Positions 44,295-54,627 of a stretch of DNA of 64,000 bases are shown piece after piece. Positions within the stretch are counted from its first letter, which is position 1. The number at the start of each line of letters is the position of its first letter. The notes below the pieces were generated by a model. The model was not told the DNA's origin. It saw only the letters and a list, made by a program, of their open reading frames with translations, and searched no databases. Position numbers and translations under genes: made by a program. This DNA comes from Dipteris shenzhenensis (Eukaryota > Polypodiophyta > Polypodiopsida > Gleicheniales). The stretch lies in NCBI GenBank assembly GCA_047967505.1, contig CM106540.1; one strand, 5' to 3'.

Positions 44295-46856
44295 CTACTG
44301 ATCATCTGCATCATCCATGGCCTCCTCGTCATCGTCATCCTCTGCGTCCTCAGATAAGTTCGAGGCATCTGTGTCACTGTCTGAAGAAGAATCATCAACA
44401 TCAGGATCAGGACCATCGGGTGCAACTGAAGTACTAGCACCATCTCCAGATGGTTGAGTGTATGATCGTGTGTGGTGTGCTGGTGCTGACAGCTCCTCAT
44501 ACAACATGGTGTATATGTCCAGCTCCTCCCGTGGGATATCTGGTATGACCTCCATCTTCTCCATGTCCACCTTGTCTACATTCACTTGGCGAGGTTCGGG
44601 GCAGCCGGCGGTGAACTCAAGGAGACGGAGGTTGCAATGACAAAACACCAACCGCTCCAATTGAGCCGTGCTCAATCTGTTCCTCTTCTTTGTGTGAAAG
44701 AGGGCCCAAGTGCTCCAGTTCCTCTCACAAGGACCGGAACTGCAGTCCTGTGAGAGAACACGTATAGCAAGGCGTTTCTGCCATAAGCCAATTAAGCCGA
44801 GATAAGTACCAGGAACTTGATAACTTTAAACATATTTGTAGTAGATAAAACTTCAAATTACTTAACGACTAAGCTCCAACTAGTGGCGTTGGAACTTGTC
44901 TCTTAGACTCTTACCAAAGTAGGAGTACAGTTGCCATATTTCTCCCACCAGGAGACAGGTTGCAATTGTGTCTCTCGGAGCCTAGCTGTAGGTCGACCAA
45001 AGGAGAGGCTATGATTGCGGAACAATAGAAGTTCATCCTCCAGTCTTCGTTGCATCTCCAAGTCACCACCCGTCCAATTTTGTAGATACTGTTGCATCCC
45101 CTCCTCCAACTCGTCATTCTCATATTGCTCTTGACTGCGCCAGAGCGGATGCAATACATGTGCCACCGCATGGATTGGGCGGTGGAACCAATTCCACCGC
45201 TTATTCCATATAGCACGGATGGACTCAACCCTAAATCATGCCACAAGAAATTAGAATGCATTATGCATGCAAAATTCATAGACTATAGATAATAGTACAT
45301 ACATAATATATATCTGAAAATTCCAGGCTTCATGATAACAAATTGCCATTTAGTAATTGCAATAATTATACATATTACAAAAGTAAAAAGTCTTACTTAT
45401 CAGGCGATAGGGAAGTGTTTCTATTGAGGGCCTCTCCAATCTTGTCCATAAACTCGTACAAGAGCCCTAATGTGCTTCCCTCCATGTCTGTGATGCGAAG
45501 CACCGTGTAGATAGGATTAATCGATTTGATTAATGCCTCCGCCTGATTCCACCAAGACTCATCCATGATCATGCGAAAAAATTTGATAGACTTTGCTTGG
45601 CCTCTATCATCCCAATCTCCCCACTCCCGAGACACAACCGTGCGCAACAAGCCCTGGTGCACTCGCACAAGCCTCTCCACCACTATGAACATGTAAGCAA
45701 ACCTTGTGGTTGGAGGTTTCAATAGCTCAAGGTCACTGTAAGCCCGATAGATGCTGAGGACTTTGGGTCTCTTCGTGACAAACTTCACGATACTGCGGGC
45801 TGTGGAGAAGATGGCATCAATCCAAGGTATCTTCCCTAGGTCCTCGATCAAAAGATCAAGGCAATGTGAGGCACAGGGTGTCCACACAATCTTAGGGAAC
45901 TCATCTTCTAACATGGCACCCATTGACACACAATTGCTGCCATTATCTGTCACCACCTGCACCACATACTCAACACCTATCTCCATAATGGCTGCCCGTA
46001 AATGCTCCCATATATACAGCCCTGTAATCACTGTACCTGTAGTGGAAGCGTCTATGGCTCTCAAGAACATGGTTCCCTTGCAAGAAGATACTAAAATATT
46101 GTACACATTTCTCTTGCGTGCATCTGACCATCCATCGCATAAGAGTGTGCATCCATATTTTTTCCAAGTCTCTTTCAAGGGCTTCATTTGGTCTTCCACA
46201 CATTCCCTCTCTCTTCTTAGCTCTCTTGTCCGCAAGGCCTCATATGTAGGCCCTTCCCATTCATACCCAATGCGGCTTACGGCTCTCATGGCCTTCCTCC
46301 ATCGTGTAGTCTTCGCCACATGAAAGGGTATGGCACATTGTATGAAGAGCTTTGTGAGCTCACTAGTGGCCTCCTTCACTGCTTGCTTTTGCAAGCGTGC
46401 TTGAATGCTAGACCTTTGCAGTGATCCTCTTTTCCCCTCACTAGCATCCACACTAATTGATCCATGTGGCAAGGGTGTTCTTGTGGCACTAGGACCTGCG
46501 CTCGATGTAGTTGATGCCCCTCTACTTCTCTTTGCAGAACCCAATGTGCTGGCATCATCCAATGGCTCAGTGTCAGCAGCCTCTTCTTCATCTTGCAGCC
46601 CTTGTCCTCCACTTTTTGCAGCCAAGGCTGCCATACGCGCACGCTTCCATTCTGCTAGGCCACCTTTCACTGCAGTAGGCACGAACTCACAAGGTCCTAC
46701 ATCCTTGCAGGGAACACCTGCTAGATGGTCTTTCACGCGTGTGACAGACCCCGTCTTGCTTATGCCGCAATAGTTGCATCTCCACTTCTTGGAGCCACCG
46801 CCTCCTTTATAACTATCCAGGAGGGAGACATGGACCCAATAAGCATCTCTCGGCAT
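44295..46856 (-). CDS. hAT-2 transposase, three exons, apparently intact
   Basis: Cut-and-paste transposase. Proposed exons (minus): 46856-45397, 45230-44915 and 44777-44295, joined by GTAAGA donors and AG acceptors, giving 752 codons with no internal stop. The start is the ATG at 46856 (MPRDAYWVHV); the frame upstream is GA-rich repeat and was excluded. It has a BED-like finger (CNYC...H), then a DUF659-type region with CDGWSD (first Asp), VTDNGSN (second Asp) and WTPCASHCLDLL. The hAT C-terminal dimerisation domain (KRLAIRVLSQDCSSGPCERNW) includes the third acidic residue in CERNW, and an acidic Asp/Glu/Ser tail follows. The exon 3 acceptor was chosen because it restores the conserved LAIRVLSQ segment in frame. 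It is related to hAT-1 but clearly a different subfamily. Confidence 0.85.
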
Positions 46857-46857
46857 T

Positions 46858-47240
46858 GAGGAGGATGGAGAGGTGAGAAGGAGGATGGAGAGGTCACAAG
46901 TGACTCGTGAGAAAGGATGGGAGGTAGACTGTAGGAGGAGGATGGAGAGATAGAGGTAAAAGAGGATGGAGAGGATGGAGAGGTAGAAGTGAAGGAGAAT
47001 GGAGAGAAGGAGGATGGAGAGGTAGAAGGTAAGATTAAAGAGAGGATGGAGAGAAGAGAGATGGAGGGATGGAGTCAGGAGAGCAGGCTGCCAAGGATGG
47101 AGAAGATGGAGCAAAGGATGAAGAGGATGGAGAGAGCTCAGAGAAGGATGGAGGTGAGGGCAGGTCCAAGAGCAAAGGATGGGATGGAGAGAGCTTGAAG
47201 GATGCTGAAAGGATGCTGGAAGGAGGCTGAAAGAAAGCGG
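46858..47240. repeat. GA-rich minisatellite in hAT-2 5' leader
   Basis: Many copies of AGGATGGAGAGG with variable spacers, directly upstream of the transposase ATG. On the minus strand this is a CT-rich leader of the transposase transcript. Confidence 0.85.
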
Positions 47241-47423
47241 GAGGCGGTGAAAAACGGAGCAGGCCGCGGCGAAATTCTGGAAGAAAACAGAGAAAACCCG
47301 TTTTTAGGGTTTCTGGGAAAAACAGCAAAAACGAAACGCCGTTTCTTGACGAAACGGCGTTTCCGTTTCGCCGTTTCCGTTTCCTCTCACGAAACGTGCG
47401 TTTCGTGCAACTATGGTGTGGGG

Positions 47424-48144
47424 GGGGTGTGCACGCATGATCATCTAGTTGTAGAGCTTTAATCTAGCAAGCTATGTTGTAATATCCATGGAGGCAAAAT
47501 GCTTTTTTATGTGGAGATTTAAATAATGCCCCACAGCCTGGAGATAGTGTTTTTGGTCATATGCACATGCTAGCTTTGGAGCGAGTGCAATGGGCTCAAC
47601 TTCTCCTGTAATTTGGTCGTACTAACCTTTGGAAAGAAACATGCGCTTTGCTTCCTGGTTACACTTTTTCAGCATCATGCGCGGTCATTGTACTGGGCCC
47701 GTTTGGATCGTTGGTATATGTTTAATGCTCAACAATATGATGCATTCACTTGCTCTATGTGGGCTGATTATGCTGTCTCGCATTTGGATCATGCTTCTCG
47801 TTGGTTGAAGCTCTCTTTTCATGAAATGCAGAATGATAGGTTGTTGGAGAAAGGCTTCTTCTTATACATGAGTCATTCAAAGACATTGCGCACGATGCCA
47901 TTTCTCCTCTTTGGGCACATTTTCACATTCATGTTGACTTTGCATGGTATACTTTTGTCACCCCTATGCAGCATGCCATATTAACTTGTATGGATATGCT
48001 TAGAGAGAACCTGTCAAAACCTCAAAGAACTCCGTCACATTCGGGACTTGTCGATTTTGCTGAGGTTGATTGCTTATGTCGGGCTAGATACTTTTTATAG
48101 TACAATTTTTGTAGAAAGTTGGAGAAAGGGGAAACTAGGGCCAG
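47424..48144 (+). mobile_element. LINE F endonuclease-region remnant, part 1
   Basis: Decayed LINE ORF2. YTFSAS then RSLYWARLDRWYMF and VSHLDHASRWLKLSF (47650-47820) resemble the C-terminal endonuclease motifs (R..ARLDR, SDH). The linker to RT (KLEKGETRA near 48115) is cut by gypsy #5 and continues at 54628 (SQKEDF). It has several stops. Which LINE subfamily it belongs to was not resolved. Confidence 0.6.
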
Positions 48145-48643
48145 TGTTATGCTCTAGCCGAGATAACATGAGCTCGGATAGATCGGTGGGCATTTTCTCT
48201 TAGATGACCAACTTTTGTAATAATTAATGTGCGTAATTAAATGGTCAAGAGAAGTAACTGCCAAGGTCCTAGGTGAGGGCGTAATGGCATTGACTAGATA
48301 GTTCTAATAGGGCTTGGGCCTAGGTGCATCTAAATGTGAAAATTGCCAAGGGGCAATTTGTTTTAAAGGAACTCCAAGAGAGGGGTGAAAAAGGATGCAT
48401 CTAAGTAAGGGCCTAAAATGTAGACATGTGGCCAGGAACTATCTAGGGAGATGTGGGTCTCAAGGATAAGCATGAAGGAAATAACGTAGATATGTGGTGT
48501 GGAAAAACATACGTATCAAGTCCTTGAGAATTGGCTGGGAGGTATAAAAAAAATTGCCATCGCCCGTGAGCATGAAGAGTTAGTGCGCAGGTTTAGTATC
48601 AGACAGGAGCTGCAGATTAAGCAAAGGGAGAAACTGCTTAACA
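48145..48643 (+). repeat. Gypsy #5 5' LTR
   Basis: TG...CA, 499 bp, starting TGTTATGCTCTAGCCGAG and ending CTGCTTAACA. A TATAAAAAAAA box lies near 48543. Confidence 0.95.
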
Positions 48644-48645
48644 CT

Positions 48646-48657
48646 TGGTATCAGAGC
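48646..48657 (+). promoter_or_regulatory. Gypsy #5 primer-binding site
   Basis: TGGTATCAGAGC, two bases after the LTR, complementary to initiator tRNA-Met. Confidence 0.92.
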
Positions 48658-49404
48658 GCAGCAAGATAGAGATAGACGAGTAGGGAAGCAGCGCACGTAG
48701 AGAGTTATGATTTACGTGAGGCGATGCTTCGCACAGTATGCGTCAATGCAGAGGGAGCGATCGTTGAGGTGCGGATGACGAAAGCTCAAAATTGCACCTT
48801 GAAGGATGGACGCAGCGGCTGGGAGCGGGTTGATAATCTGCGCTACGTGAAGGAGTCACGGTGATTTTATCAGGTCTCTGGAGTCCTTGACGAGCAACGT
48901 GAACGATCGATACAGACAAGGAGGGATCGTGATCTTCATGTGATTGAAGATGGTGAGGCGACTGGTCGTGATAAAGGAGCGCAGGCACACGATACGTGAT
49001 AGAGTTTGACGGGCAGTAGACGTTGCGCGGTGGTTTGGATAGTGGAGAAGGAGGTGACGACGAGATCTGAACCGGAACGACGGCCACGAAAGACCCGCAG
49101 TTTTTTTCCCCACATCGCTTGGATTTGTCGATCAGCGCACACGTGATGTCAGGCTTTTCACCATTTTAGATTGACAGATCAAGAATATAACAGGGCAGAG
49201 TTTTTTTTTGCGAGTTCAAGGATATCCAGGGGGCATCTCTTTCCCTTTAGGATATATATTTCAAGTTCTTAGTTTGCAGTACTTTATTCCTGTACAGGAA
49301 GGAAATTTTGAAGTGCTGTACTTTTGGAGTTTCCGCGAAAAAGAAAAAAAATAAATAAATAAAAATAAAATTAAAATTTATTTTTTTTTTTCCTTTTCTA
49401 CAAA

Positions 49405-51126
49405 ATGGAAGCAGAAGGGCAGAGTTCAAGGGTGAATCCTAGTGAGTCTAGAGCTCAATCTACACAACAGATGTCACATCACGCAGCACCTACATTGATT
49501 GGTAGGATTTCAATATTAGAGGATGCTTTACAGCAGATTATGAACCAGCAGCTTCAGGTGAATGCTGGTCAAAATGAGATTAGGGAGATGGTGCAAGCCT
49601 TGTCGGCTAGACCGTCTAGGATTGATAAGGGCAAAGCTCCAGCAGAGCCAGAGCCCAGTGTACATTCCTTAGAGCGCGCAAGGGTCAAAGTGCCTAATAT
49701 CGCTAATTATAGACCGGAGAAGTACGCTGGTCGGATGACCGAGCGCAGCTCTGATGTGATCGAGGTTTGGTTGCACAAGTGGGAAGAAGCCTTCGCCATT
49801 TGTGAGATTAGATCCGATCTAAAGAAAATCTGCGAGGCCACACACCTGTTTATTGAGGCAGCGGACAGATGGTGGATAAAGCAACAGAAGGATCAAGTTG
49901 CTCCAACCACCTGGGAAGGGTTTAAAGCTGAATTCAAGAAACACTTTCTCCCACCTGATGAAGAATCCCGAGCTTGGGATGCTTATAGAAATCTTCGTCA
50001 GAGGAGCTTGTCAGTGGCAGAGTACACTGACAAATTTAGGGAATGTGTTATGAAAATAACAGACCCTCTCCCTATGTCGGTTCAGTTAAAAGACTATATC
50101 TATGGACTGAACGACAAAATAAAAATGGAAGTTCGGGCTAAATATGTAACTACACTAGATGAATCTATAGCAGTAGCCCTGAACTATGAGGATGCCAGAG
50201 GCAGATCTGGTGGATTTGTGCAGGCAGGGACTCAGTATGAGCACCCGAGAAAAGGGGGATTTCAGAGGAAATGGGTTTCAAAGACAAGTGTCTCGCAGCC
50301 AAGTGGCCAAACCAAGCAGGTGAAGCCGGTTGAGGGACCAGTAAAAACAAGTACCACCGTTGGGGTGAAAAGGAAAATAACTCCAATGGCAGCCCGGGCT
50401 TGGTCAAAGTCCTCATTGACCCTTGAACAAAAAGAGAAAGCTAGAAAAGAAGGATTGTGCTTCGGCTGCCTTCAGCGACATCAGTGGAAGGATTGTCCAC
50501 TGAACAAAGATCGTCGCACGGCTAATATGATAATATCTGAATGCAACGTAGAAATGCAGGAGAGTCCCAGTGCAGAACATATGCAGATGCAACTAGCGGA
50601 ACCTTCTCAGAGGTTAGTACCTTGTTTGTTGTGTGTATCTGTTGCTAAGTTAGTGACGAGTGCACCTGATAACATCCTATCTAAGCCCGCAGCAACGGGG
50701 TATACAGCCTTCAACTATACGGAGTTGATCAAAATGAAAGGGCAAGTGGCCAGTCATGATGTCATTGTGTTGTTTGACTCAGCGTCAACTCACAATGTGA
50801 TTAACTCCAAGCTCGTGAAGAGGCTGAAATTAAAGACAAGTCCATCTGACTATGCGTATACAGTCAGGATGGCTGATGGAAGTTCAACTGAAGTATGGGA
50901 CCAAAGGGTTACCCAGTTGGAGCTTCGAATTCAGGACTATGCTGAGAAGCTTGATTTTGAAATGACCAAGCTTGCTCATGCAGATATAGCCCTGGGAATG
51001 GCGTGGCATTCTAGGAAGAATCCAGCCATTGATTGGAAAAAGCACGTATATCAATTCAAGATGAATGATGTGCTTTATGTCTTGCGAGGTGAAAAAGATA
51101 TACCTCAGGGACCAAAGTTTCCGTGA
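49405..51126 (+). CDS. Gypsy #5 Gag-protease polyprotein (573 aa)
   Basis: Forms the virus-like particle and matures it. The start at 49405 is the first ATG after an A/T-rich leader. The gag core is at about residues 105-230 (VWLHKWEEAF, ADRWWIKQ, WEGFKAEFKKHFLPP), a zinc knuckle of the form C-x2-C-x3-H-x4-C (CFGCLQRHQWKDC) is near residue 352, and an aspartic protease (VIVLFDSASTHNVINSKL) is near residue 451. The protease signature reads DSA rather than DSG, which is seen in some plant chromoviruses but may affect activity. The stop at 51124-51126 overlaps the pol ATG (TGATG), so pol may be made by reinitiation or frameshifting. No internal stops. Confidence 0.92.
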   Translation: MEAEGQSSRVNPSESRAQSTQQMSHHAAPTLIGRISILEDALQQIMNQQLQVNAGQNEIREMVQALSARPSRIDKGKAPAEPEPSVHSLERARVKVPNIANYRPEKYAGRMTERSSDVIEVWLHKWEEAFAICEIRSDLKKICEATHLFIEAADRWWIKQQKDQVAPTTWEGFKAEFKKHFLPPDEESRAWDAYRNLRQRSLSVAEYTDKFRECVMKITDPLPMSVQLKDYIYGLNDKIKMEVRAKYVTTLDESIAVALNYEDARGRSGGFVQAGTQYEHPRKGGFQRKWVSKTSVSQPSGQTKQVKPVEGPVKTSTTVGVKRKITPMAARAWSKSSLTLEQKEKARKEGLCFGCLQRHQWKDCPLNKDRRTANMIISECNVEMQESPSAEHMQMQLAEPSQRLVPCLLCVSVAKLVTSAPDNILSKPAATGYTAFNYTELIKMKGQVASHDVIVLFDSASTHNVINSKLVKRLKLKTSPSDYAYTVRMADGSSTEVWDQRVTQLELRIQDYAEKLDFEMTKLAHADIALGMAWHSRKNPAIDWKKHVYQFKMNDVLYVLRGEKDIPQGPKFP

Positions 51127-53309
51127 TGGAAATCAGAAAGGCTCAAGTAGAGTTTTTATACCTTTGCACAGCATCGGTAGAGTCGGTGGATGAGTCTTCG
51201 GCTAGCACTGATGTTACGCAAAGTGATGAGATGGCCAAGCTGGCTAATCTTATAACAGAGGAGTTCTCTGAATGTTTTAGGGATGAACTACCTTATGGGT
51301 TACCTCCAGAGCGGAAAGTTCAGCATAAGATTGAACTGATCCCGGGGGTAGAACCTGTAAATAGACCTCCCTATAGAATGAGTTTTACTGAAGAAGCAGA
51401 GGTGCGTAGGCAACTGGAAGAATACCTCAAGTTGGGGCAGATTCAACCAAGTTTCTCACCTTTTGCTTCACCAGTGATATTAAAGAGGAAAAAGGATGAT
51501 ACGTTTCGCCTCTGTATAGATTACAGAGCATTGAATAATATCACTGTTAAGCACAGGTATCCGATGGCTCGGATTGATGATTTGCTAGATGCATTACATG
51601 GAGCCGTGATTTTCAGCAAGATAGATCTTAAGTGCGGCTATCATCAGATCCGGATTAGAGCCGAGGATGTGCATAAAACCGCTTTTAGAAGCAGGTTTGG
51701 TCATTATGAGTTTTTGGTAATGCCCTTCGGACTTACCAATGCTCCAGCGACCTTCGTCATGCTTATGAATGATTTACTACGTCCGTATATCGGAAAGTTC
51801 GTAGTACATTTTATTGACGATATCTTGATATTCAGTAAAAGTGTTACTGAGCATTGTGAACACTTAAGGATAGTGTTCAGTACTTTGAGGAAAGCTAGTC
51901 TTTATGTGAATAAAAAGAAAACTATACTGTGTATGGTTAGGCTTGAGTACTTAGGGTTCATAATTACTCCACAGGGGGTAGAAATGGATCCGAAGAAAGT
52001 GGCTGCGATACTAACTTGGCCAATCCCTCAGAGTCTGACCGCGTTGCGATCATTCTTGGGCTTTGTCCAGTTTTATAGAAGGCATATCAAAGGATATTCC
52101 GAAATAGTATCGCCATTGACTGATCTGACCTCAGATAAAGTACCTTTTATTTGGGGACAGAATCAACAAGAAAGTTTTAACACCATAAAACAAGCTGTGG
52201 TCTCAGGACCGGTGTTAAAAATAGTTGATCCCCAGAAACCGTTGTTCCTAGAAACCGATGCAAGTGGCATTGCGGTAGGAGCAGTCCTTCTTCAAGAGGG
52301 AAGGCCAGTAGCCTTTGAAAGCAAGAAGCTTTCTCCCTCTCAAAGGAATTGGCCAACTCATGAATTGGAGTTGTATGCTGTTATCCATGCTTTGAAAACA
52401 TGGAGGCATTATCTATATGGTTCAGAGTTTTATGTGGATGTGGATCATGATACTCTGAAACATTTTTGTAAACAGCCTGACTTGAGGGGCCGCCAAGCTA
52501 GGTGGGCAGAGCTCATGCAGGAGTTTAATTTAACGATTCGGTACCGAAGAGGAAAAGACAATAAGGTAGCTGATGCGTTGTCTCGTATTATGCACAACCT
52601 GAGTTTCACGGTATTAGAGAGTGCTCTAATGACCGAGATCAGAGAAACTCAGAAGGTGGACGAGTTTGTCCAGAGCTTATGGCCTAAGGCTCATGTGTTA
52701 AAACCCGGGGAAAATGAAAAGGATGACCTGGCATCCAGAAAAGGCCAAACTTATGCAAGATATACCATAAGGGATGGTATGCTAGTTAGAAATGGCAAGG
52801 TTGTAGTACCTGGTCAGAATGATCTCAGGCAGAGAGTCATTCGACAATGCCATGATAGCCCATGTGCGGGACATCCAGGAGTCGAGAAGACATATGATCT
52901 CGTGAAGCGAGATTTCTTTTGGCCAAAGATGAAAAAGCATATTCATGAATATGTGACACGATGTTTCTCGTGTCAGGTAAGTAAGGCCGAGCGGGTGAAG
53001 CCACCCGGACTTTTACAGCCCTTGGAAATACCACTAAGTAAGTGGGAGAGCATTTCCATGGATTTTATTGTAGGACTACCTGCAACACAAGGAGGATATA
53101 ATTCTGTCCTTGTGGTGGTTGATCGTCTAACCAAGATGGCTCACTTCATTCCGACTAGAGAGTCTGTTAGTGCCCCGCAAGTGGCGGATTTGTTTATTAG
53201 ACATATATTTCGTCTGCATGGATTGCCTAGATCCATAGTGTCAGACAGAGATGTCAGATTTACCGGTCACTTCTGGACAGCGGTATTTGAGACACTAAGG
53301 ACTGAGTAG
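51126..53309 (+). CDS. Gypsy #5 Pol: reverse transcriptase, RNase H, integrase (5' part)
   Basis: Copies the element RNA and inserts the DNA. RT includes YRALNNITVKHRYPMARIDD near 51525 and the catalytic FIDD at 51811-51822. RNase H includes FLETDASGIAVGAVLLQ near 52250 and ends in NKVADALSRI near 52565. The integrase zinc domain (H...H...CFSC, 52850-52975) is followed by core residues SMDFIVGLP near 53055 and SDRDVRF near 53240. The frame ends at a TAG (53307-53309) between the second and third integrase catalytic residues. The next codons in the same frame continue the integrase, so this looks like a single Gln-to-stop type change that kills autonomous activity unless read through. Confidence 0.92.
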   Translation: MEIRKAQVEFLYLCTASVESVDESSASTDVTQSDEMAKLANLITEEFSECFRDELPYGLPPERKVQHKIELIPGVEPVNRPPYRMSFTEEAEVRRQLEEYLKLGQIQPSFSPFASPVILKRKKDDTFRLCIDYRALNNITVKHRYPMARIDDLLDALHGAVIFSKIDLKCGYHQIRIRAEDVHKTAFRSRFGHYEFLVMPFGLTNAPATFVMLMNDLLRPYIGKFVVHFIDDILIFSKSVTEHCEHLRIVFSTLRKASLYVNKKKTILCMVRLEYLGFIITPQGVEMDPKKVAAILTWPIPQSLTALRSFLGFVQFYRRHIKGYSEIVSPLTDLTSDKVPFIWGQNQQESFNTIKQAVVSGPVLKIVDPQKPLFLETDASGIAVGAVLLQEGRPVAFESKKLSPSQRNWPTHELELYAVIHALKTWRHYLYGSEFYVDVDHDTLKHFCKQPDLRGRQARWAELMQEFNLTIRYRRGKDNKVADALSRIMHNLSFTVLESALMTEIRETQKVDEFVQSLWPKAHVLKPGENEKDDLASRKGQTYARYTIRDGMLVRNGKVVVPGQNDLRQRVIRQCHDSPCAGHPGVEKTYDLVKRDFFWPKMKKHIHEYVTRCFSCQVSKAERVKPPGLLQPLEIPLSKWESISMDFIVGLPATQGGYNSVLVVVDRLTKMAHFIPTRESVSAPQVADLFIRHIFRLHGLPRSIVSDRDVRFTGHFWTAVFETLRTE

Positions 53310-54111
53310 TTGGGAATGAGTAGTGGGGATCATCCTGAGACGGATGGTCAGACGGAGAGAGTCAACCAGACTTTAGAGGATATGCTGAGGGCATATGTGT
53401 CATTGAGGCAACATACATGGGACAAGTGGTTGCCATTGTTGGAGTTTGCCTACAATGATAGGAAACATTCATCTATTGGGTTCAGTCCGTTTGAGCTGAA
53501 CTATGGTTAATAGACCAGCCAATCCGACTATAGTTGGAGTACCTCAGAAAGTGCCTAGTGCCGCGAACTTTGTAGTTCAGATGCGGGAGATGCTAGCACT
53601 TGCGAGAGCTAATATCCGCCAGGCTATGGATAGAGCCAAGGTGTATGCGGATGAAAATCGGTCTATAAGAGTATTTGAAGAAGGAGAAAAAGTTTTTCTC
53701 AGAATTCCTTCGCACTCGAAGTCGTTGACTTCAGGAGAGTGTGCTAAGTTATCACCTCGATATTGTGGGCCGTGGTCAATTCTAAAGAGAATAGGCAGTG
53801 TAGCCTATAAATTAGAATTGCCACAGGGGTGTAAGGTGCACCCGGTTTTTCATGTTTCGCGCTTAAAGAAATTTTTGCATACAGGTGACTCACTAATCGA
53901 AGGTGTGGTTTTGTTTCAGGAGATAGAGGATATTGCAAGGCACAAACCAACAAAGATCCTGGACCGAGGAACAATGCAAATACGAAATCGGAAGATACCC
54001 ACGGTGTTGGTTGCATGGCATGGTCAGCCTCTATCGGAAGCTACCTGGGAATCCGTGTACCAGTTACGGAGAGCATTCCCAGATTTCATCATCGAGGACG
54101 CTGATGCTTGA
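53310..54111 (+). pseudogene. Gypsy #5 integrase end and chromodomain
   Basis: Downstream part of pol. 53310-53510 is in frame with the upstream ORF and holds HPETDGQTERVNQ with the catalytic Glu. A frameshift at about 53510 (LNYG, then MVNRPANP in another frame) leads into the C-terminal domain (YCGPWSILKRIG, KVHPVFHVSRLKK) and a chromodomain-like end (NRKIPTVLVAWHGQPLSEATWE). The stop at 54109-54111 is followed by the purine tract and 3' LTR. Confidence 0.88.
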
Positions 54112-54123
54112 AGAGGGAAGGAA

Positions 54124-54622
54124 TGTTATGCTCTAGCCGAGATAACATGACCTCGGATAGATCGGTGGGCATTTTCTCTTAGATGACCAACTTTTGTAAT
54201 AATTAATGTGCGTAATTAAATGGTCAAGAGAAGTAACTGCCAAGGTCCTAGGTGAGGGCGTAATGGCATTGACTAGATAGTTCTAATAGGGCTTGGGCCT
54301 AGGTGCATCTAAATGTGAAAATTGCCAAGGGGCAATTTGTTTTAAAGGAACTCCAAGAGAGGGGTGAAAAAGGATGCATCTAAGTAAGGGCCTAAAATGT
54401 AGACATGTGGCCAGGAACTATCTAAGGAGATGTGGGTCTCAAGGATAAGCATGAAGGAAATAACGTAGATATGTGGTGTGGAAAAACATACGTATCAAGT
54501 CCTTGAGAATTGGCTGGGAGGTATTAAAAAAATTGCCATCGCCCGTGAGCATGAAGAGTTAGTGCGCAGGTTTAGTATCAGACAGGAGCTGCAGATTAAG
54601 CAAAGGGAGAAACTGCTTAACA
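54124..54622 (+). repeat. Gypsy #5 3' LTR
   Basis: 499 bp. Differences from the 5' LTR by eye: one G/C near the start (about 54151), one G/A in ACTATCTARGGAG, and one A/T in GAGGTATWAAAA. Confidence 0.95.
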
Positions 54623-54627
54623 GCCAG

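Larger units (their letters stand above)
43722..47415 (-). mobile_element. hAT-2: structurally complete hAT DNA transposon
   Basis: Flanked by an exact 8-bp duplication GTGTGGGG (43714-43721 and 47416-47423), the size diagnostic of hAT insertion. The ends are short imperfect inverted repeats: CATAGTTACCAGCCGAAAC on the left, and CATAGTTGCACGAAAC when the right end is read inward. Both subterminal regions are dense in GAAACGG/CCGTTTC motifs. It contains an apparently intact transposase gene. At 3.7 kb it is a normal size for an autonomous hAT. It lies in an intron of the host gene, in opposite orientation. Confidence 0.93.
48145..54622 (+). mobile_element. Gypsy #5: young, nearly intact chromovirus
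   Basis: Complete LTR retrotransposon, 6478 bp. Two 499-bp LTRs differ at only three positions seen by eye, and an exact 5-bp duplication GCCAG lies at 48140-48144 and 54623-54627. The primer-binding site, gag-protease ORF, pol ORF, polypurine tract (GAAGAGGGAAGGAA) and chromodomain are all present. Only one nonsense codon (53307-53309) and one frameshift (about 53510) interrupt pol. It is the youngest LTR insertion in the window and splits LINE F inside a host intron. Confidence 0.95.

Noticed and set aside
45751-46323. 190-codon plus-strand ORF
   Set aside because: It is antisense to the conserved hAT transposase coding sequence and has no family resemblance of its own.
46857-47114. 85-residue N-terminal extension of the hAT-2 transposase
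   Set aside because: The extension is Leu/Ser-rich translation of a GA minisatellite. The BED-like domain follows the downstream ATG at 46856.
48743-49142. Minus-strand ORFs in the gypsy #5 leader
   Set aside because: The leader between primer site and gag is non-coding in such elements, and these frames show no domain.
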